A stretch of DNA of 64,000 nucleotides from Lepidostoma basale (lineage: Eukaryota; Arthropoda; Insecta; Trichoptera; Lepidostomatidae), in NCBI GenBank assembly GCA_022606425.2, contig JAHDVF020000577.1, forward strand, positions 806,001 to 870,000. Direction: 5' to 3'. Each line of letters opens with the position of its first letter. Position 1 is the first letter of the stretch. The position numbers and the translations under genes are program-made. Below, in pieces: positions 1 through 10,119 of this stretch. The notes under the pieces are model-generated. The model saw only the letters and a list, made by a program, of their open reading frames with translations, had not been told where the DNA came from and did no database searches.

Positions 1-27
1 ACTTGCTTAACCGTTATTTTTCGTTCC

Positions 28-68
28 TATAAAATATATAATAATAAAACTTCTAAAACAAACAGACC
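28..68. repeat. Edge of a family F foldback repeat
   Basis: The AT-rich segment ending in an aaacttctaaaa/caaacagac motif matches the arm of the F repeats seen complete at 15149-15380. Only one arm is visible before the window edge. Confidence 0.5.
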
Positions 69-460
69 TTTTCAATCGTACTTTAAAAATATAAACTCCC
101 ATACAGACTTGCTTATTTATCCTATTGGTGAAAAGAGCTGTATACAAGTAGATATAAACATACTGTATAACTCACGGCGATAAACCAAAAATAATCTCCG
201 GTGACTTTTAGAGCTCCCTTTTTTGCGCAATAAACTTATTAGATTTGTTTCTGAACCGGCGTTTTTCCCATTCAAATAATTAACACCTAATACTCTCACA
301 ATGGGCTGGACCGGAGCTATGAAGTATGATATGGACTGCCGCCAGTACGGGCTTGCGTGGAGGAGTGCTGTAAAGTAATAAAACTTCACGTTTCACGCTT
401 ATTGTCGTAGATTTCAATTATTCAGAACTGAGCAAGTTCAAGTGCTTACCCAAGTAAATC
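69..460. other. No recognisable feature
   Basis: Unique-looking AT-rich sequence. A 90-residue minus-strand open frame (117-389) has no recognisable domain and I do not call it a gene. Confidence 0.5.
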
Positions 461-527
461 TAACTAACTAACAATAACGCCGTTTCTCCGGAGGGTAGGT
501 ATAGAGGATGGACCGCCAAACTACTCT
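461..527 (-). mobile_element. LINE-A 3' end fragment
   Basis: Reverse complement of the LINE-A terminus: a short ctaa tail, the catcacgccgt-like end and the box encoding SILSAYPS. The rest is cut off where a LINE-B 3' end begins at about 528, so LINE-B probably inserted here. Confidence 0.75.
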
Positions 528-1122
528 GCTTCGTCTTCTTCTTCCTCAGCCTATTCCCGTCCACTCCTGGACAAAGGCCTCCTCCATTCGCTTCCATGTC
601 ACTCTGTCCTGTGCAGACTGCTTCCAGGTTATTCCGACGTGTCTGTTCAGATCATCCTACCACCGTAGTTGCGGTCGCCCTGCACTTCTCTTTGCCGTCC
701 ACGGTCTCCAAGTCAGCAGTTTTCTTGTCCACTTTTCGTCTGAGCTTCTGGCTTCGTGACCTGCCCATTGCCATTTTAGAGTCGCCACCCGGTGGATGAT
801 GTCAGTGACCTTTGTTTTTTCTCTCACCGTATCCTTTCTGACTCTGTCTCTTCGGCTTATTCCTAACATGTCTCTTTCCATACCTCTTTGGGTCACTCGA
901 AGTTTCTCGGCACTTTGTTTAGGCAGTGTAACAGTTTCAAGACCATAAGTACCAACTGGCAGAATGCAGGCTTCATAGACTTTTCGTTTCAGGTTGATCG
1001 GTATTTTCCGGTTTTTAAGGATGTAACTCATGTTTCCGAAAGCGGCCCAGCTTAGTCCAATTCTTATTTTTAGCTCTGCGGCTTGGTTATCTCAGTCCAA
1101 TCGAATATTGTGTCCCAGGTAT
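528..1122 (-). mobile_element. LINE-B (RTE/BovB-like) 3' half
   Basis: Minus-strand frame 657-1031 encodes the C-terminal part of a non-LTR reverse transcriptase protein: MLGISRRDRVRKD, then LKWQWAGHEARSSDEKW and KRSAGRPQLRW. Related insect RTE-type LINEs carry the same order of blocks after the polymerase domain. The frame is broken towards the 3' end. The element ends in a (GAA)n-type tail (cttcttcttcttcc on the plus strand), with almost no 3' UTR, as is typical of the RTE clade. The 5' side is truncated and joined to an inverted 23-nt copy of itself (1134-1156). The clade assignment is inferred from recalled family features. Confidence 0.8.
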
Positions 1123-1156
1123 GTACGAGAACCTACCTGGGACACAATATTCGATT
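1099..1156. repeat. Perfect 23-bp inverted repeat at LINE-B 5' junction
   Basis: 1099-1121 and 1134-1156 are perfect reverse complements separated by 12 nt. The first arm belongs to LINE-B coding sequence; the second is the same stretch inverted. Confidence 0.9.
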
Positions 1157-1187
1157 ACCTAATTAAACAACAAAAATAAAACAACCA

Positions 1188-1466
1188 AACTTCTCTATCC
1201 TGACACAACTCTCGCGCATCCTCGTGTCACCCACACTCGTCGATTGTTCCTACTTCGAACATGGTCTCCTTATAATATTTGATTAATTCGGTCATGAAAT
1301 GTCTTCCTTGACTTATTTTTCACACATCTTGTATTTATATTACTTTTTTCCATCATCCATTCGTTCCGTACGTCTAAACCATCTTGGTGACCTTTTCTTT
1401 ATTGTATTTGGGGCATTTCTTTCTAACTTCTTCATTGGTTATTCTATCATACATTGTTTTTCTGCA
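1188..1466 (-). mobile_element. Old LINE-A fragment
   Basis: Degenerate reverse complement of the LINE-A C-terminal region (blocks corresponding to RGRPRKTW, the FGHMERM box and the YDR box in order). Many indels; no usable frame. A purine/A-rich tail lies at 1161-1187. Confidence 0.65.
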
Positions 1467-1502
1467 CATTATAAAAATAAATAAATAAATAAAAAAATAT
1501 CT

Positions 1503-2030
1503 TCACAAAGTCTCCACTGCGCTACAATCTGTCTTCATCATTCTTTCATGTGTTCTTCCACGTGTCTTTCCATTTACATCGTTAACATATAATTTTTTTA
1601 CCATTCTTTCTTGATTCATTCTTTCCATTTGTCCAAACCAGCTTAATGATCCTTTCATTATTTTGTTCATAACACCATCATTCGCACCTCTTTCACTTCT
1701 TACATTTTCATTCGATACTCTATCATACACCTAGTAACCACACATTCGATCTCATTTCTACTGCATTTATTCTACTTTCATCCTTCTTTTGCCAGTTCAA
1801 TGCTTCGCTTCCATACAGAAGGGTCGGTAGAAGAACACCATTGTGCACTGCCATTCTAGCTTTTTTGGATAGGTTTTTGTTTGCAATGACAACTTTAAGT
1901 GCACAATTCACCCAACCTTTCTTTCAATATCCCTCTCCACTCGCCCATCTCTTGTAAACATACTACCTAAATACACGAACTCATCTACTTGCTCCAAGTT
2001 TTCACGATTCACTCTTGCAGACTGTCATGA
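1503..2030 (-). mobile_element. LINE-A 3' half, two broken frames
   Basis: Minus-strand frames 1503-1730 (YDRVSNENVRSERGAND, SLSWFGQMERMNQERM) and 1723-1911 (NGVLLPTLLYGSEALNWQKK) are consecutive parts of the LINE-A C-terminal region, separated by a frameshift. The copy reaches upstream to the FVYLGSMFT-type block and lacks the final 3' end. Confidence 0.85.
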
Positions 2031-2061
2031 TTTTATCAAATAAACGATTTTATCACACATT

Positions 2062-2150
2062 ATCAATTCTACTGCATTTATTTTAAGTTTATCCTTCTTT
2101 TGCCAGATCAAGGCACAGGAACACCATTGTACACTGCTATCTTATCTTTT
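2062..2150 (-). mobile_element. Short LINE-A fragment
   Basis: About 90 bp matching the NGVLVPTL / WQKKDESRINAV coding region in reverse, with internal deletions. Confidence 0.6.
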
Positions 2151-2185
2151 TTTGGACTATTAACTACTATACAATTCCAACTTTT

Positions 2186-2462
2186 TGAACGCTAAGGCAT
2201 TAACACTGTGGAATTCCATACTTAAATCTTACTGTTAAAAAATAATTATTTGTACCTACTTATAACAAATATCACAGGTTAAATTTTAAATTTGAATTAT
2301 TGTATCGAATTTTGAATGCGTTTTTTATTAGTGTTTCTTTGTTTAGTTTTTATTATATTTTTACACCTGAAGATCTTCCGAAACATGTCGTGTTTTTCAA
2401 TATTTTTTATTAAATATTGGATTAAACAAAGTTTTTCAATTTTCTAAGTATAATTCCAAGTT
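2186..2462 (+). repeat. Family Z repeat with decayed hammerhead-like core
   Basis: Shares its outer segment (containing tggaattcca and ctaaggcattaacactg) and its aaacaaagtttttcaatt segment with copies at 27055-27315 and 45390-45735. At 2363-2393 it has acac, CTGAAGA, then GAA ACATGT C GTGT, as in those copies, but the stem II hairpin is deleted. Confidence 0.75.
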
Positions 2463-2940
2463 TAATAAAAAGTCCACGCACCGCCCCGAACAGGTATAAC
2501 CCTACATCACGTGTGAGTAAATAATTAATTTACGCGTAGCCAATCCTTGAACCTCACACCTCGGGTGCGCCGCACACGGCCTCAGATTGCGCGATATTAA
2601 TAGGCCAACGGAATTAAAGTACGCCTCTGGAACATTTAACGCTAGCATTAATATCTTTCACAATCCCGAGTTACCCTATTCGTCTTAGCACTGAACCCCC
2701 ACGTATGATTCAAAACATAATATTGTTTATACATACATAGAAACACGACACAAAATTAATTCAAACCAATTCTTAAGTACATAATGAAGTTCTTGTACCA
2801 ACGCTTACATACAAAAGTGTATCATCAAGCTTGCAGAAGAAATATGAAAGTAGAATGAATACTGTAAAAAAATTAAATAAAATAGATGTATGATAACTTA
2901 TTTATTGTTTCTTGAACAATGATGTAAAACTCCATATTAC
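2463..2940. other. Unique sequence, moderate GC island
   Basis: 2465-2700 is richer in GC than its surroundings and is not repeated in the window. It could be conserved non-coding sequence or an old unrecognised element; I see no long open frame. Confidence 0.3.
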
Positions 2941-3957
2941 AAACAAACAAACCATCACGCCGTGTCCCCGCAGGGGTAGGCAGAGAGAATGGACCGCCAC
3001 ACTACTTTATCCAGACATACGTCTCTAGCTTCCTCCACATTCATACATCGAGTCATACACGCACGTCGATTCTTCCGGCTTCTGACATGACCAACCTTTA
3101 ATATTTGATTAATTTGGTCATGCCATGTTTTCCTCGGTCTACCTCGACTCCTTACTCCACTTACATCGTCAATGTATACTTTTTTAACCATTCTTTCTTC
3201 ACCCATGCGCTCCATATGTCCGAACCAGCGCAGTGATTTGAGATTCTGGCGTACATCGTTCTACCACACATACCTAGCGTTAGGTCTTAGGGACCTCATC
3301 TCTACCGCCTTTATTCTGCTCTAATCTTTCTTCTGCCAGTTCCATGCTTCGCTTCCATACGTAAGGGTTGGGACCAGAACTCCATTGTGAACGGTCATTT
3401 CCGCTTTCATTGATAAATTCTTGTTTCCAACAACTACTTTTAAAGCTCCATTCACTTTGTTACCCGCACCAACTCTTCTTTCAACATCACTGTCCGTTCG
3501 GCAATCCGCTGTGAACATGTTACTTGAATACACAAATTCCCTCACCTGTTCCAAGTTCTCTTCATTTACACTTACATTACAAACTATCATTTGCTCTTCC
3601 CTTTCAAAAACTAACACTATTGACTTTCCGACATTCATCATTAAATCGTTCGACTTGCATACCTCATACCTCGTACATTCTCGACACCAAGAATTGTAAT
3701 TCGTCCGCACTATCCGCAACGAGAACGGCATCGTCCACCGCCCGTATCAGTTTTGTGCTCACTCCGTATTCGGACAAGATTGACCACAGTTTATCTCTGT
3801 TCACTCGATCATAGGCTTTTTGCAAATCGACAAACGCACAGAAAAGCTTACGGTTTTTGGCCATAAACTTCTCCGCAAGCGTTCGAAATGCAAAAATCTG
3901 ATCCATACATCCTTTTCCGGTCCCATACTCTTTCAGTCGTCGTATTTTTTACTCTTT
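2941..3957 (-). mobile_element. LINE-A (GTT-tail subfamily), longest minus copy
   Basis: Begins at a (GTTT)n-type tail and the 3' terminus, then runs upstream through the whole C-terminal region (2955-3215 frame: RGRPRKTWHDQINQILKVG, ACMTRCMNVEEARDVC) and the VYSSNMFT / NGALK / PTLTYGSEAWNWQKK blocks (3321-3731) into the reverse transcriptase palm (3664-3906). The palm retains motif A (FVDLQKAYDRVNRD) and motif C (DDAVLVA), but the sequence between them is deleted, so motif B is lost. At least three frameshifts. It is the best local evidence that LINE-A encodes a non-LTR reverse transcriptase. Upstream of 3957 no further LINE-A sequence is recognisable. Confidence 0.88.
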
Positions 3958-4839
3958 CTATTAAAATTCGACCGTAGACAATCCGTAGGTTAGTGATGAA
4001 ATATTTCACGTATACAAAATGATGACGGAATCTTGAACCTACGTTTAGAAAAACATTCCCAGAATAGGGAAGACGTAACCCACCAGATGGCCAACGCAAA
4101 CGCAATGATATTTAGATTAAAAACTAATTATCTATCCCCGTAATTACTCTTAACTAGGTCAGAGAGTGAACTTGCGCCATCAATAAAGTTTTCCCAAGAC
4201 CCTGTTCCCAAAATTCGATACTAATCAATCAAGGTTCCAATTTCCGTTCAATACAAATCTTTTAATTACACAAACTTTGTTTTTTTTCCTTTCAGCGTTA
4301 CTATTGAGCTGTCTTCAAGCAGCTGCAGCCAGTAATTACTGCAATGTTTACTATTGAAGTCCGCCATATGCTAAACATGATGGTATTGTCTCGGAATCAA
4401 ATATGCCCGCGCTTTGGTGGTTCTGGCGTCACAGTTCGAGGCGCATTATGGCAGTGAATTGAACCAAACTCACGATTACGCTTCATTAATCACAATCTTA
4501 ATAAACACATAATAAAACGATTCTTGCTGTGTACGCGTATGCTAATTGAGGTCAGGTGAGCCTCGGCTTGCGGCGCCACTCATTTCCATTTACACGCCAA
4601 TATCGTTGGAAATAATCATACGTTTATGTCCATAAGACTCTAGCAAGGACTATGACTTACTTACAAAAATACATTTTCAGCTGTCATTACTTTAAATTTA
4701 AATTATTCCGAAAATAGACAGTCTACGAACAGTTTAAATGATTAGATATTGTGAAAAATTCTGAAAATTCTTTAACGACAAAAAAATAAACGTACCTACT
4801 TAAAAAAGTATTGATGGTATTAGTTTTGTAGAACTCCAT
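3958..4839. other. No recognisable feature
   Basis: Unique sequence with a slightly GC-richer patch at 4380-4600. No long open frame, no repeat copy in the window. Confidence 0.4.
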
Positions 4840-5008
4840 TATTAATTTATAATAGTAAACACGATTGTTTAGTGATTTTACTTGGATTAAATTTATATAA
4901 ATAATAGTTTTTTTTTTCTTTTATATGCACTTTGTATATACAACACTTTTATTTAAAAAATATAATTATATAGACATGTTTCGGACAAACATTTATTCTT
5001 CAAATTTT
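4840..5008 (-). repeat. Family H foldback, left arm
   Basis: Inverted relative to 6331-6558 plus 7927-7975: shared blocks include aaacaatcgtgt, ttttacttggatt and cactttgtatatacaacac. Near 4975-5005 it carries a degenerate hammerhead-like core on the minus strand (TTGAAGA, GAA, ACATGT, C). Confidence 0.75.
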
Positions 5009-5500
5009 TAATTGTATCTCAATAGAGACGAAGAAACAAACTGGAAACTGAATATGGATGATCAAGGTGTTTACAGGACTTATGACCTGTCATTGGTTGG
5101 GTTAAGCGCACGCTTTATGTAATTACAACATTCCCCATTCCACCATTGTTATTATGATCATGTATGATACATTTTTGGAAGTTGTATATATACTCCAAAT
5201 TCATACTTATCTTCACGTGGCAGTTCCAGTTAGCCATCTATGTAGATTTGATTGTACTAATTAATTTTTTAAGATTAATCTATACAATCCATCCACTAAC
5301 GCCATCTATGAAGAATGATTGTTTTAGCATTTAGCAAACTACTTTATTAACACAATGCGAAGAGGCTACCGCCTCCTATCGCACTGTTAGAAGTCGCCTG
5401 GAGTATCCACTCCTATTTTATACGCCAAATAAAGGTGAAAATCCAGGATTCGTATACAGATATAAGTATACATTTCACAAATATTTATTCTTCAGTAAAG
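5009..5500 (+). repeat. Family R repeat, copy 1
   Basis: Diverged copy of the repeat seen at 37312-37990 and 61965-62130: blocks attgtatctcaatagagacg, ggtgtttacaggacttatg and a run ending in gctaccgcc. It fills the interior of the H foldback. No coding potential recognised. Confidence 0.8.
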
Positions 5501-5562
5501 ATACATATTTATAACAATATTATAAAATTGTTGTTGTTTACATGATCTGACAGATGTTATGT

Positions 5563-6035
5563 ATCTTTAATAATAATAATAATAATAATGTGCTAACTTT
5601 TAAAGCGCCGTTTTTTGTGATGTAATCGCCTCAAGGGCGCATTAAGACGTGTTTTAAATCTAAAAATCTAAATGTGAACTCTTAAAAAGCGATTTTTTTT
5701 TTTAATTTCTTTTTTTAAAAACCCAATTGGGTTATATGGTTACATTTTTAGATCTTACTATTAATTATGTATTGTTTCAGATATTTTTTATATTGAGTTG
5801 TAGTGAGATTCCTTGTGTCTTTTGGTAGTTCATTGTAAAGTTTCAGTCCATTGTTCAATATCCTTGATTGTCCTGTATTAGTTCGTGCAATCGGGAAGTG
5901 ATATCTGTCACAATTCCTGGTCCAGTGTCTGTGTATGTCTGAATTTTTAGTTAATTTGTCGGTACTGTCTGTTGGCTTTTCCATGGTCACTCTGTGTACA
6001 ATTTTTAAGGTCTCATATTTGGCCAGGTCTTATAT
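5563..6035 (-). mobile_element. LINE-D 3' end with coding C-terminus
   Basis: Minus-strand frame 5748-5990 ends in RILNNGLKLYNELPKDTRNL, a C-terminal signature common in insect LINEs (GLK-YNELP). Translation continues in frame upstream to about 6032 (LAKYETLKIVHRVTMEK). After the stop follows a 180-bp 3' UTR, including gcgcccttgagg and cggcgctttaaaagttag, and an (ATT)n tail at 5567-5590. The 3' UTR recurs at 16600-16690 and 46795-46975. Confidence 0.8.
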
Positions 6036-6330
6036 GTCCATTTGTTTTGTTTGTCTGTAAACTTGTATGGTTGGGGTTAAAAAGTATAGTAGGACAAATT
6101 TCTAGAAGACAAAAGTTTTCTGTAATATTAAATACGGAGTTGTACTTAAAGGAACTGGACATCTATTATGCATTCCAGGAGCAATACCTAACATGAAAGA
6201 GTCCTAAACAAAGTAGAATAAGAGTTTAACATCATTGTTCAAGTAACAATTAACATACTCAATTCATTATTCTTAATAAAATATCTGTTCCTGTTGTAAG
6301 TCTTGTTCATTAAACACAATGAAAGATTAA
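6036..6330. other. Interior of the H foldback, unassigned
   Basis: AT-rich sequence between LINE-D and the right H arm. The plus-strand frame 5972-6196 is mostly antisense to LINE-D. Confidence 0.35.
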
Positions 6331-6558
6331 CTCTTTACTGAAGAAGGACTCTTTGTCCGCAACATGTCTATATAATTTTATTTTTTTAATAAAAGTGTTG
6401 TATATACAAAGTGTATAAAAAAGAAAAATAGAAATAAACCATCATAACAATACAAAGTATGGGGTATATAGAAGAAAATATAAATTATAGTTTAAGGATT
6501 TATTTTACATAATTTATTTAAATGAAATCCAAGTAAAACTACTAAACAATCGTGTATA
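6331..6558 (+). repeat. Family H foldback, right arm with hammerhead-like core
   Basis: At 6338-6368: CTGAAGA, an extra A, a GGAC/GTCC stem with 5-nt loop, then GCA where GAA is expected, ACATGT and C. The arm is interrupted by the mariner at 6559 and resumes at 7927. Confidence 0.75.
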
Positions 6559-6615
6559 CGAGGTCTGTTCAAAAAGTATCGCGAATTTTTTTTTTTTTTT
6601 TCAAAAAGTATTTAT

Positions 6616-7718
6616 TTATTCATGAATATCTATTTTGTCCCCTTCAAAGTAATTCCCCTCGGATATAATACATTTATGCCAACGTTTTTTCCAATCCTCG
6701 AAGCACTTAAAAAAATCATTTTTTGTGATCTTGTTCAGCTCCTCCTTCGATGCCGTCTTTATCTCCTCAATCGTGGCGTAGCGTCGTCCTTTCATGGGCC
6801 TCTTCAGTTTTGGAAACAGGAAAAAGTCACAGGGGGCCAGGTCTGGGGAATACGGTGGCTGCCAAGGTATATAGATATTATTCTATATACCTTGGGTGGC
6901 TGCGGCACCATTACTGTGTTGTTTTTGGCCAAATATTCGCGCACAAGCAACGATGTGTGAGCAGGGGCGTTATCATGGTGCAAAAGCCAGTTTTTGTTCT
7001 TCCACAAATCCGGGCGTTTCTGGCGGATTGCTTCGCGCAAATTGCGCATAACTTGCAGGTAATATTCCTTATTGACCGTACTACCCTGTGGCAAGAACTC
7101 ATGATGCACCACGCCCCTGCAATCGAAGAAAACTGTGAGCAAAACCTTCACGTTCGACCGAACTTGGCGCGCTTTTTTTGGTCTTGGCTCATGCGGCAGC
7201 TTCCATTGGGATGATTGAGCTTTGGTTTCCACGTCATAACCATAAACCCATGATTCGTCACCAGTTATGACCCTCTGGAGCACATTTGGGTCGTCACGGA
7301 CCGAGTCCAACATCTCCTGAGCAATGTTAACGCGATGCTGTTTTTGGTCGAAATTGAGCAATTTTGGCACGAATTTCGCGGCGACCCGACTCATGCCCAA
7401 ATCATTGGTTAAAATCGAATGGCACGAGCCAATCGATATGTTTAGGTCCTCAGCAACTTCTCTAACGGTGATTCGACGATTGGCTAATACTATTTTCTTC
7501 ACTTTATCAATGTTTTCGTCTGTTGTTGACGTGCTCGGGCGTCCGGCACGCTCTTCGTCGTTCATATCTTCTCGGCCCTCTGAGAACATTTTGTACCACC
7601 GATAAACGTTGCTTTGGTCCAAGGTAGCTTCACCATATGCCACAGTCAACATTCGAAATGCGTCCGCGCACTTTATTTTGTTTTTCACACAAAATTTGAT
7701 ACAGATTCTTTGATCCAT
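6616..7718 (-). pseudogene. Mariner transposase, one disruptive insertion
   Basis: Would cut and paste the mariner by DDD chemistry. Start chosen at MDQRI (7716-7718), which opens the conserved N-terminal helix-turn-helix region (YGEATLDQSNVYRWYKMF, then ITVREVAEDLNISIGS). Catalytic residues are visible: the first Asp in VITGDESWVYGYD, the second in LHHDNAPAHTS, the third in PYSPDLAPCDF 34 residues later. The last block lies in another frame, because 41 nt (a 32-nt palindrome plus one 9-nt duplication, 6854-6903) interrupt the codons after VPQPP. The span is 1,103 nt; subtracting 41 gives exactly 354 codons including the stop, so no other frameshift is needed. The copy looks recent; the subfamily is not assigned. 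Confidence 0.92.
6854..6903. repeat. 32-nt palindrome flanked by 9-bp direct repeats
   Basis: 6863-6894 reads as a 12-nt arm (CAAGGTATATAG), an 8-nt loop and the perfect reverse complement. It is flanked by ggtggctgc on both sides (6854-6862, 6895-6903). It interrupts the mariner transposase frame. Confidence 0.93.
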
Positions 7719-7926
7719 TTTTTGGAATAGGCAAAAATCGAAGACGAGCCAAAACGCATCCAAGCAAAACAGCTGTCAAAAATTAACTAAACATTCAAAA
7801 TGGCCGACCTTGTCAGCATAAGTAAGGGACATGAGTACCAACATAACGCTACAAAAAATTCAAAAATCAAATATACGTAGCCAGCGGAAATTCAAAATTC
7901 GCGATACTTTTTGAACAGACCTCGTA

Positions 7927-8130
7927 CATACTATTATAAATTAGTAAAAAAAAAAGTATTTAATTTATTTATTTATTAACTATACGCCCGGATACTGATA
8001 TATTTCATTGCTATTTTATTTCAAACGATGTCTAGAATTTTTAAAACGATTGTTTTCCATAATTCATAAAAAAAATACGAGAAATACACATTCAAATTAA
8101 TAATAGAAACATGAGAGAACATAAATAACT
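7927..8130. other. End of H arm, then AT-rich sequence
   Basis: 7927-7950 (catactattataaatta) completes the H right arm beyond the mariner. The remainder is AT-rich without recognisable features. Confidence 0.5.
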
Positions 8131-8450
8131 TACTAACCATCGCGCCGTCTCTCCGAAAGGGTAGTCGAAAAGAATGGCCAACACTGTTATTTCCTGGCAT
8201 ACATTTCTCAATTCTTCAACATTAATACATCGTGTCATGCACACACATAGATTTCTCCGACTCCTCACATGGCCGACATTTAATATTTGATCGATTTAAT
8301 CGTGTCACGTTTTTCTCGGTCTCTCTCTTTTTCTAATTCCGTTTACGCCGTTTACATTTACTTTCTTTTCCATTAATTATTTCAGTGTGTCCAAACCATC
8401 TGAAGGAACGTTAAAATATTTTGTTCACAACACTTTCATTCCCATTATAT
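8131..8450 (-). mobile_element. LINE-A 3' part, old
   Basis: Reverse complement of the LINE-A 3' end, from a short tail and the terminus through the CMTRCMNVEE and RPRKTW blocks to the FGHMERM region. Multiple indels; no open frame. Confidence 0.75.
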
Positions 8451-8461
8451 TTGCATATTTG

Positions 8462-8700
8462 CACTTCCCACAGACATGTTTCGCGACACAGAAGCCCTTC
8501 CTTAGTGTAGAAATTTTAACTTTGGTGGTCTCTGTCACTTCCACAGTATAACTCAGTATAAATATTTCTACATCAATGAAGGGCTTCTATATCCCGAATC
8601 ATGTTTGTGAAAAATGTACTCCACAGTGTAGAACTTAAACCCAGTGTAAAAATTTCAGCGCTTGGGAAAACGCTTGAGTACAAAATATTTTTGTGAAAAT
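8462..8700. repeat. Foldback with paired hammerhead-like arms
   Basis: Left arm around 8465-8520 (minus strand: CTAAGGA, a GGGCTTCTGTGTC stretch, GAA, ACATGT, C) and right arm around 8575-8620 (plus strand: gaagggcttc, tatcccgaatcatgtttgtg) are inverted copies. Both cores carry substitutions. Confidence 0.6.
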
Positions 8701-8965
8701 ACAATGTTTTCAAAGATTTATTCGAACAATAATTAATATGCTTGATTTTTCTCTATATTCAATTTTTATTTTTATCTTCATGATTCAAAGATTGCTAAGA
8801 CAAATGTAAATCACAATTTTTTTTATCCACAGTTTATATCGTTCTCCTGATGATGAAGGTGTAAGCCTTCGAAACATGCCGGGAAAAATAAAATCAAAAA
8901 TGGAAAAGACAGTGTTTTAATTCATAAAAATTCGTTATAATGGAATTCCACAGTGTTAACGCCTT
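8701..8965 (+). repeat. Z-related repeat with hammerhead-like core
   Basis: At 8843-8884: TCTC, CTGATGA, an extra T, a GAAGG/CCTTC stem with TGTAAG loop, GAA, ACATGC, C and GGGA. Only the base before the cleavage nucleotide deviates (C in place of T). The copy ends in tggaattccacagtgttaac, the same terminus as other Z repeats. Confidence 0.75.
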
Positions 8966-9365
8966 AAGTTTACCTTAAAAAATGTAAATAAGTTACTAGT
9001 TTCGCAAATGATGGAAAAACATTATATCCGAAACATTAATTCAAGAAAAACTGCTAAGCCCAGAATTATCAGAAATGGGAATTTCATCAAACCACCAGAA
9101 CAATTCATTCTAATCTGCGCCCTAAAGGTTGTTTTAGTTGATCAACTTATTACTCACATCAACGAAAGTACTCGAAATTCTGTTTGAGCTTAATTTACGA
9201 TCCAAATTATTATATGCATCACTTGATTCATCTCGTGCCGTAACGTTCAAAATAATTAATTGATTATTATAGCGAACACTTTACCAGTGTTGGTGATAGG
9301 ACGGGTGTTACACACCCAGTCTGGAAGTTCCACAATCAGTTCGGTTCATAACCTGATCGTCAATT
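8966..9365. other. No recognisable feature
   Basis: Unique AT-rich sequence without an open frame worth reporting. Confidence 0.4.
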
Positions 9366-9905
9366 TTAGTTAGAAAGTTTCAATCCTGGGATTGGTTTGC
9401 AGCAATTTCTTCTATTCTTCTCTTCCATTCTTCCCTGTCTTGTGCGGCTCTTTTGAAATCTGCATATGGTGAGCAGCGCACGTCCACCAACAGGTCCTCC
9501 AGGTACTCTCGGCGTGGGCGTCTTGTTTGTCCCCTCGAGTCCCGTCCGAGTTTGTCCCCTTCGGTCATACCCTCCATTATGGCATGCAAGAGACCTTCTT
9601 GACGTTATTACATGGCCGATCCATCTTGACAAGGTTCTGAGCAGGTGCCTTCCTCCTTCGATTCCTTGAAGAATTTCCTCATTCGTGATGTGGTCTCTCC
9701 AGGAAATTCCTAATAGTCTTCTATAGGACCACATCTCAAAAGCCTCTAGCCTCCGCTTATCTCTTTCAGATAGGCACCATGTCTCGCAGCCGTACATCAA
9801 GATACTCCATACATAGGTCTTGATGAGGAGTATTCTCAGTTTTAGGTCTATATTATTTGATTCTATTATTTTCGACTGATGTATCGACTGATGATCGTGA
9901 ATACT
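9366..9905 (-). mobile_element. LINE-C C-terminal coding remnant
   Basis: The minus-strand frame encodes IKTYVWSILMYGCETWCLSE, then RRLEAFEMWSYRRLLGISWR, DHITNEE and RWIGHV, the region following the reverse transcriptase palm in many LINEs. Downstream frames (9380-9589) carry the EYLEDLLVDVRCSPYADFKR and AAQDREEWKRRIEE blocks after a frameshift near 9600. A closely similar copy lies at 25605-26040. Confidence 0.85.
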
Positions 9906-9990
9906 GGACATTAGTTCAGATTAACATCCACCTATTCGAAAATGCTAATGAAACAGTGAGTCTAAATCGTAAAAATAATTGATCTCTAAA

Positions 9991-10085
9991 ACTAACCATC
10001 ACGCCGTTTCCCCGAACGGGTAGGCAGAAAGAATGAACCCTATTATATGATACTTTCCTCGCTTCTTTGTACATGTCGATTTTTA
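9991..10085 (-). mobile_element. LINE-A 3' terminus fragment
   Basis: Short tail and the last about 80 bp of LINE-A, then decay. Confidence 0.7.
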
Positions 10086-10119
10086 GTATTAAACACTTGT
10101 GTTTTTCTTTTTTTAAATC

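Larger units (their letters stand above)
6559..7924 (-). mobile_element. Complete mariner transposon
   Basis: Inverted terminal repeats starting CGAGGTCTGTTCAAAAAGTA are nearly identical at both ends, and the element is flanked by TA (6557-6558 and 7925-7926), the mariner target duplication. It carries one transposase gene on the minus strand. Length 1,366 bp includes a 32-bp palindromic insertion plus a 9-bp duplication; without them it would be 1,325 bp, normal for mariners. It sits inside the right arm of the H foldback, whose left arm gives the unoccupied version of the site. Confidence 0.95.

Noticed and set aside
657..799. Plus-strand frames at 508-799 as genes
   Set aside because: They are antisense to the LINE-B coding sequence, which explains their length.
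6750..7214. 154-residue plus-strand frame as a protein
   Set aside because: Entirely antisense to the mariner transposase.
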